Below are positions 7,201 through 10,418 of a stretch of 10,418 nucleotides of DNA, one piece after another; within the stretch, counting starts at the first letter, position 1; the number at the start of each line of letters is the position of its first letter. Under the pieces are notes generated by a model. The model ran no database searches. It was not told where the DNA came from and saw only the letters and a program-made list of their open reading frames with translations. This stretch comes from JBOHER01 sp050701115 (GTDB taxonomy: Bacteria; Actinomycetota; Actinomycetes; Mycobacteriales; Pseudonocardiaceae): assembly GCA_050701115.1 (NCBI GenBank), contig JBOHER010000095.1, positions 1 to 10,418 on the forward strand. The letters run 5' to 3'. The position numbers and the translations under genes are program-made.

Positions 7201-7602
7201 GCCCGGCTGGATGCCGCAGGCGTCGAGTACTGCTACCTGGACGGCGCCACGCGGAACAGGAGCAGCGTGATCGAGCGTTTCAAGAACGGCTCGGCCCCGG
7301 TGTTCGTGATCAGCCTCAAAGCGGGCGGATTCGGGCTGAACCTGACCGAGGCGGACTACTGCGTCCTGCTGGATCCGTGGTGGAACCCCGCCACGGAGAA
7401 CCAGGCCGTCGACCGCACCCACCGCATCGGCCAGACTCGCAACGTCATGGTTTACCGGCTCATCGCCAAAGACACCATCGAAGAAAAAGTGATGGCACTC
7501 AAGGCACGCAAAGCCGAGCTGTTCTCCAGCGTCATGGACGACGGCAACGCTTTCGGCACGAGCCTGAACGGCGACGACATCCGAGGGCTGTTCGCCTCGT
7601 GA
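4249..7602 (+). CDS. SWIM zinc-finger/SNF2-family DEAD/DEAH-like helicase
   Basis: This 1117-residue protein is an ATP-dependent DNA translocase of the SNF2 superfamily 2 group fused to a SWIM zinc finger. The SWIM motif is C78-x-C80-x5-C86-x-H88, followed by the usual hydrophobic helix VAALLLAA. Residues from about 100 to 600 are a long divergent region without a motif I can name; it includes a Tyr-rich patch at 221-229. The ATPase core starts near LRPYQLDGFGWLAF. It has motif I DDMGLGKT (681-688, Lys687), motif II DEAQ (782-785), motif III ITGTP (809-813), and in the second RecA lobe VFSQFTGF, SLKAGGFGLNL, DPWWNPATENQA and motif VI DRTHRIGQ (1055-1062). All catalytic residues look intact. 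The start is GTG at 4249, apparently leaderless. SNF2-SWIM proteins are widespread in bacteria with few defined roles; DNA repair, remodelling of protein-DNA complexes or defence are possible. The substrate is not determined here. Confidence 0.94.
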   Translation: MQLVQQVDLAGVRATVGATSYARGVQYARQGAVVSMGCDESGGVVHGIVQGSGGAPYATTAYLSSAGRASMRFDYGECTCPVGFNCKHVAALLLAAMGVGRPRSAGARSQRPPAWEESLGPLLESPAGQAGQQGGTPLAIELTVAPVAGRTLARGPAGEGPAFQLCARLVRPGKKGGWAAGGLSWSKLEQPFSLGGEYRAAHMRLLRELYALYRSGRSRASYYTYGYSYGDEKTIELSSFESRQLWPMLDEAGAIGVRLVHGRNRLGEVEAYDTAELLLDATRGQVAGSLVIAPVVRVDGSDVDPVPVRFIGSDGHGVVYVDRAQAQEGIDPGGWRLRLAKLAKAVPPQLQRMALDGRALEIPAAGESKFRDEFYPRLRQAAEVISSDGSFTPPVISEPTLVLRAAYGADHDLEIDWEWAYQVGDARLRAPLQAATFDGGYRDLDAERDVLAGLADLPLRDFGLHRAGPHHDEEQALVGRAGFGGIDTMRFTTELLPLLADAPGVAVEVTGDKADYREAGDSLRIGVSTDAVAGQTDWFDLGVTITVEGREVPFAEVFTALARDESHLLLADGAYFSLQKPELQTLRRLIEEARALTDAPDGSLRISRFQAGLWDELSQLGVVERQASAWRRQVEGLLSLESVEQTQPPAMLSALLRPYQLDGFGWLAFLWQHGLGGILADDMGLGKTLQSLALICHAKQADPGCSPFLIIAPTSVVSNWAAESARFAPDLTVVPITDTLRRRGQALDEIIAGADVVVTTYTLFRLDFDAYSETRWSGLILDEAQFTKNHQSKIYQCARRLPAPFKLAITGTPMENNLMELWSLLSITAPGLFPNPTRFRDYYARPIEKAGDTELLAQLRRRVKPLITRRTKEQVVADLPAKQEQVLEVELHPRHRKLYQRHLQRERQKVLGLIDDMNRNRFTILRSLTLLRQLSLHAGLIDEAHRDLTSAKIDTLLDQLQDVIDGGHRALVFSQFTGFLEMARARLDAAGVEYCYLDGATRNRSSVIERFKNGSAPVFVISLKAGGFGLNLTEADYCVLLDPWWNPATENQAVDRTHRIGQTRNVMVYRLIAKDTIEEKVMALKARKAELFSSVMDDGNAFGTSLNGDDIRGLFAS

Positions 7603-7657
7603 GCGGCTTCGGTTCCAGCGCGGCATCCCGTCACCCAGTCTTCAGAACCGACTGCAA

Positions 7658-7672
7658 CTGTCCCCGGGACAG
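7658..7672 (+). terminator. Hairpin after the SNF2 gene (weak terminator candidate)
   Basis: CTGTCCCCGGGACAG folds as a 6-bp stem (CTGTCC/GGACAG) with a three-base loop, 55 bases after the SNF2 stop. There is no following T-tract. It may still slow or end transcription, as U-less hairpins are often proposed to do in actinobacteria, but this is tentative. Confidence 0.35.
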
Positions 7673-7738
7673 GCTCTGGTAGGGCCTGCGACACCCGCGG
7701 GAGAAGGGCGGTCGACAGCGTCGAAAATGGGGGTGCCG

Positions 7739-7797
7739 GTTGGAAGGTCGTGGCCTTATTCCAACTGACGTTGCGAACCGGCTAGTTCATTCCAACT
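7739..7797. repeat. Three GTTGGAA/TTCCAAC half-sites upstream of fic (candidate operators)
   Basis: GTTGGAA at 7739-7745 is inverted relative to TTCCAAC at 7759-7765, and the same word recurs at 7790-7796. The two direct copies share the nine bases ATTCCAACT (7758-7766 and 7789-7797) and are 31 bp apart, close to three helical turns. The last copy overlaps the expected -35 region of the fic promoter. This layout suits a repressor that binds cooperatively. The Fic protein's own C-terminal winged helix is one candidate binder, but this is unproven. Confidence 0.55.
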
Positions 7798-7815
7798 CAA
7801 ATAGGGGTTTTGTTG

Positions 7816-7821
7816 TAAGTT
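7816..7821 (+). promoter_or_regulatory. Candidate -10 element of a leaderless promoter for fic
   Basis: TAAGTT fits TANNNT and ends seven bases before the GTG at 7828, so the first transcribed base would be the G of the start codon. No Shine-Dalgarno sequence precedes the start. The geometry is identical to that seen for the SNF2 gene. Confidence 0.6.
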
Positions 7822-7827
7822 AGCCGG

Positions 7828-9027
7828 GTGGATCCAACGGACTATGAGGCCCCAACCTTCGGGCGGCCCGCGCAGCGCCCTGGTGACCGATGGGCGTTCT
7901 GGTACTTCGAGCCTGCGCCGATCCCCCGCGGTCTGCATCTTGAAACGGGCACGGTGCTCGCTCTGTCAGAGGCAGATGCCGCACTCGGCCATCTGCACGG
8001 CCTGGGTCACTTGATCACAGATCCGCAGTTGCTGGTCGGACCTTATGTCACGAGGGAGGCGCTGGCGAGTTCCCGTATTGAGGGCACTCAGGCGTCACTG
8101 GCCGAGGTTTTCCAGGCCGAGGCGCGCGCGGATGAAGTCGAGCCGCCAACCGAGGACGTTGCCGAGGTGGAGCGATACGTCGCGGCGACCTACCGCGGTC
8201 TTGAGCTGATCCAGTCGTTGCCGATCACACAGCGGTTGGTTCTCGAGGTACACCGTGTGTTGCTGTCCGGGGTTCGTGGCGAGGATCGACTTCCCGGACA
8301 GTTGCGTCGCAGCCCCGTGTGGGTGGGTTCACCGACCGACAGTCCTGATACCGCGGTCTTCGTTCCACCGTTGCCCGAGCATCTCGGCGACCTGCTCGCC
8401 GATTGGGAGCGGTTCGTCAATGATCCGAGCCCTCTGCCGATTCTGGTGCGGTGTGCGTTGATGCACTATCAGTTCGAGACCATCCACCCGTTCCTCGACG
8501 GTAACGGTCGGATAGGCCGACTTCTCATCGGCTTGCTCCTCCACCAGGCGGGGCGACTCACGACCCCGCTGTTGTACCTATCGGGTTACCTTGAGAGCCA
8601 TCGTCGGGAGTACTACGAACGCTTACAGGCGGTCCGAGAACGTGGAGAAATCCAGCAGTGGCTGCAGTTTTTCCTGACTGCCGTTCAGCGTCAGGCTGCC
8701 GATGGCGTAGAACGGGCGGGAAAGCTCGTTCGGCTCCGCGAGCAGTACGTGGCTGAGGCGTCGCGCTCACGCGCGCGTATCGGCGAGCTTGTCGGCTTGC
8801 TGTTCGCCAATCCATTCGTCACGGTGCGTCGCGTGGAGACGGCCTTGGGTGTTTCGAACCAGGGTGCCCGCAAACTCATTCGCGACGCCGAGACCCGTGG
8901 CTGGCTCCGCCACTTCGCCGCCGTTGGTCGAGGCGGCCGGATGTACTGGGTCGCGCACGACATCTTCGCGATAATCGAGGCCCCGCCCGCTTATGTCAGG
9001 CAGAGGCGCCAGCAGGACGCAGGATGA
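7828..9027 (+). CDS. Fic-family protein (putative AMP-transferase) with Fic_N domain and C-terminal winged helix
   Basis: This 399-residue protein contains the full Fic active-site motif HPFLDGNGRIGR (220-231), with catalytic His220, the acidic Asp224 and Arg228/Arg231 for nucleotide binding. Fic enzymes usually transfer AMP from ATP to hydroxyl side chains of target proteins. Upstream, SSRIEG (81-86) fits the inhibitory helix motif (S/T)xxxE(G/N), whose Glu85 would block productive ATP binding. This makes it a class II Fic, autoinhibited from its own N-terminus, so no separate antitoxin is needed. Residues 10-110 match the Fic_N type of leader. About residues 315-372 (LVGLLFANPFVTVRRVETALGVSNQGARKLIRDAETRGWL) form a winged-helix module of the type often found in this subfamily. 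The start is GTG at 7828, apparently leaderless. Leu266 is encoded by TTA (8623-8625), a rare codon in such GC-rich genomes. The target protein is unknown. Confidence 0.93.
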   Translation: MDPTDYEAPTFGRPAQRPGDRWAFWYFEPAPIPRGLHLETGTVLALSEADAALGHLHGLGHLITDPQLLVGPYVTREALASSRIEGTQASLAEVFQAEARADEVEPPTEDVAEVERYVAATYRGLELIQSLPITQRLVLEVHRVLLSGVRGEDRLPGQLRRSPVWVGSPTDSPDTAVFVPPLPEHLGDLLADWERFVNDPSPLPILVRCALMHYQFETIHPFLDGNGRIGRLLIGLLLHQAGRLTTPLLYLSGYLESHRREYYERLQAVRERGEIQQWLQFFLTAVQRQAADGVERAGKLVRLREQYVAEASRSRARIGELVGLLFANPFVTVRRVETALGVSNQGARKLIRDAETRGWLRHFAAVGRGGRMYWVAHDIFAIIEAPPAYVRQRRQQDAG

Positions 9028-9034
9028 TCGTCGG

Positions 9035-10408
9035 TTAGGCCGGCATGACGTAGCCCAGTTTCAGCAGCGCCTTCCGGAACTTTGGTTCGTGATCGAGCGG
9101 GATTGCGATATGGCGGTCGCCGATCGGGCGGCACAAGGCGCGGAGGGTGCGGTCCCGGGCGACGAGCGTTGCCAGCGCGGGATCGGCGCACTCGATTACG
9201 CGGGCGTGACCGAGGTTGGCCAGCTGCTTGGCGCGCCCGGTGACATCGTTGATGAGGGTCTCCAGCGCGCCGGGCAGCTGGTGCTCGGCGCGCTGCGTCA
9301 GGAAGGCCGAGAACTCCTGGATGTCGCGACCGGTGTCGATCGCATCCAGCAGGCTCGAGGCGGAGATTGCCCAGACGCGATCCGCAGTGTGCTCGGCGTA
9401 GCTGGATAGCAGAAGCTGATCGGCTGGGGCGAGGGTGTCGACGGCGACGACGTCGAGGTTGGGCAGCACCTTGAGCATCCGCGCTTGCTCATCGCTGGCG
9501 GGTGGCTGGTAGGTGCCGGCCAGACCGAGCGCATAGCGACCGAGGGCGGTGAGCCGGATCGCCTGCAGGCCGTCGTACCTGCTCAGCGCATCCAGCTCCT
9601 CGGTACCCCAGTTCTCGCGGAAGTCGTCCCGCGCACCGGTGGGATGGATGTAGTCGAGATCGAGAAGCCCAAGGGTGCCTGCGTATTCGAACAGCACCGC
9701 GAGCGTATAGCGGCCCTCGAGGATCTCCCACTCGTGATAGCCGGCGTAGCCCAAGCTGCCGTAGCGGGCGTCGCCGATGTAGAGCTTCCACAGCGCCATC
9801 TCGTTGCGCCCGATGGTGGGGCTCATGTCGTTGCGTCGCATGGTCGCGAACACGATGTCTATATTGATCCACTCGCCGGGCGGGCAGCAGGCCAGCGCGG
9901 TCGCGACCATCTGGCGCCGGTTCTTGGCCGCACTGAGGACGTTTCTGGCGCGCTGGCCCTTGATCTCCTCGACCCGGCTGAACTCGTCGATCATCGCGTG
10001 GGTCACCCAGCGCTGCCACAGCTGGCGGATGGTCTCCGCCCGTGGCTTCTGCAGTGCCGCACGACCCTTCGCGGTCAGCCGGAGCCGGCCGCCCTCGAGC
10101 TTGGCGAGGCCGCCAGCCTGAATGAGCAGCGGCCACGCGAACGACGCGATGGGGTCGAGGAGGTAGAAGTCGCCGCGGGCGAGGTTGGAGACGACCGTGC
10201 GGATGGTCGCGAAGGTGGGTCGCCTGGTTTTCTCGCTGCAGCGCAGCTTGCCAGCCGCGCACAGTTGCAGCAGCGTGTGCAGGTTGAGCTGAGCTTCCTG
10301 CTCGGTCAGCCGCACCCGGTGTTCCCCGATGTTGCACAACGGGCCGGTTTCGTTGGTGTAGTCGCGGTTCATCACCTCGGAGCGGCGACTTCCACGGTTC
10401 TTGCTCAT
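9035..10408 (-). CDS. Uncharacterised protein with winged-helix segments and an XPB/Ssl2 helicase-associated-like C-terminal domain
   Basis: This 457-residue soluble protein has no enzymatic motif that I recognise. Residues about 40-118 look like a winged helix ending in GGRLRLTAKGRAAL; a second similar wing, IRLTALGRYALGL, lies at 284-296. From about 311 to 455 (MLKVLPNLDVVAV, then VWAISASSLLDAIDTGRDIQEFSAFLTQR, later ARVIECADPALATLVARD and FRKALLKLGYV) it resembles the helicase_C_3/XPB-Ssl2 N-terminal-like domain of actinobacterial helicase-associated proteins. That suggests a DNA-binding or helicase-partner role. The ATG at 10408 has AGGGAG (10413-10418) close upstream; ATG at 10372 is an alternative. 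The TGA at 10410-10412 could be the stop of an upstream gene off the window, giving the TGA C ATG coupling seen at livH/livM. It converges on fic with only seven bases between the stops. It uses some rare codons, such as ATA for Ile184. Gene call is firm, domain call moderate. Confidence 0.8.
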   Translation of the reverse strand: MSKNRGSRRSEVMNRDYTNETGPLCNIGEHRVRLTEQEAQLNLHTLLQLCAAGKLRCSEKTRRPTFATIRTVVSNLARGDFYLLDPIASFAWPLLIQAGGLAKLEGGRLRLTAKGRAALQKPRAETIRQLWQRWVTHAMIDEFSRVEEIKGQRARNVLSAAKNRRQMVATALACCPPGEWINIDIVFATMRRNDMSPTIGRNEMALWKLYIGDARYGSLGYAGYHEWEILEGRYTLAVLFEYAGTLGLLDLDYIHPTGARDDFRENWGTEELDALSRYDGLQAIRLTALGRYALGLAGTYQPPASDEQARMLKVLPNLDVVAVDTLAPADQLLLSSYAEHTADRVWAISASSLLDAIDTGRDIQEFSAFLTQRAEHQLPGALETLINDVTGRAKQLANLGHARVIECADPALATLVARDRTLRALCRPIGDRHIAIPLDHEPKFRKALLKLGYVMPA

Positions 10409-10412
10409 GTCA

Positions 10413-10418
10413 CTCCCT
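10413..10418 (-). promoter_or_regulatory. Ribosome-binding site of the helicase-associated-like gene
   Basis: AGGGAG on the minus strand is four bases before the ATG at 10408. The intervening TGAC contains a stop triplet that could end an unseen upstream gene. This supports, but does not prove, that the gene is an internal member of an operon entering from the right. Confidence 0.5.

Larger units (their letters stand above)
7603..7827. other. Intergenic region between SNF2 and fic
   Basis: These 225 bases hold no credible gene. They contain the hairpin at 7658-7672, then a repeat-bearing promoter region from about 7739. The last 45 bases are distinctly AT-richer than the surroundings, in keeping with a promoter. 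The spacing and the separate promoter suggest that fic is not simply co-transcribed with the SNF2 gene. Confidence 0.6.

Noticed and set aside
9489..10337. Minus-strand open frame of 282 codons overlapping the helicase-associated-like gene
   Set aside because: It is a shifted frame of the same region with Arg/Ala/Pro-rich composition; the 457-codon frame has coherent winged-helix and helicase-associated-like sequence.
1..10418. CRISPR array, tRNA, rRNA, IS element or attachment site
   Set aside because: I saw no regularly spaced repeats, no tRNA-like cloverleaf or CCA end, no transposase or integrase frame and no terminal inverted repeats; nearly all of the window is explained by protein genes.

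Overview
The window is GC-rich, densely coding DNA with GTG starts and gene families typical of an actinobacterium. A member of the Pseudonocardiales or a neighbouring order is plausible, but the sequence alone does not fix the genus. The left end cuts a gene (livM). The right end stops just upstream of a start codon, with only its ribosome-binding site in view.

Region 1 (1-2741, minus strand) is a tightly packed ABC uptake operon of the branched-chain/hydrophobic amino acid (HAAT) class. It is transcribed in the order livG - livF - livH - livM, with gaps of 2, 21 and 1 bases. No substrate-binding protein is present in the window, so the substrate (branched-chain amino acid, urea, amide, aromatic compound or other) is open. 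Region 2 (2742-4165) is a 158-bp divergent control region carrying a perfect 14-bp palindrome, followed by a plus-strand PucR/CdaR-type regulator. The divergent layout suggests this regulator controls the transporter.

Region 3 (4166-10418) has a different character. It holds a 1117-residue SWIM zinc-finger/SNF2 ATPase, then a class II-like Fic protein with a C-terminal winged helix, both on the plus strand. Convergent to them is a 457-residue minus-strand protein with two apparent winged-helix segments and a C-terminal part resembling the XPB/Ssl2 helicase-associated domain. The SNF2 and fic genes both appear to start from leaderless promoters: each has a TANNNT hexamer ending exactly seven bases upstream of a GTG start. 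The fic promoter region carries three copies of a GTTGGAA/TTCCAAC half-site, which suggests local, possibly autogenous, control.

The transporter and its regulator form a coherent uptake unit. The SNF2, Fic and helicase-associated genes are next to each other, but nothing seen in the sequence proves they act together. A nucleic-acid-processing or defence-type accessory cluster continuing past the right edge is the most interesting hypothesis, and it is only a hypothesis.
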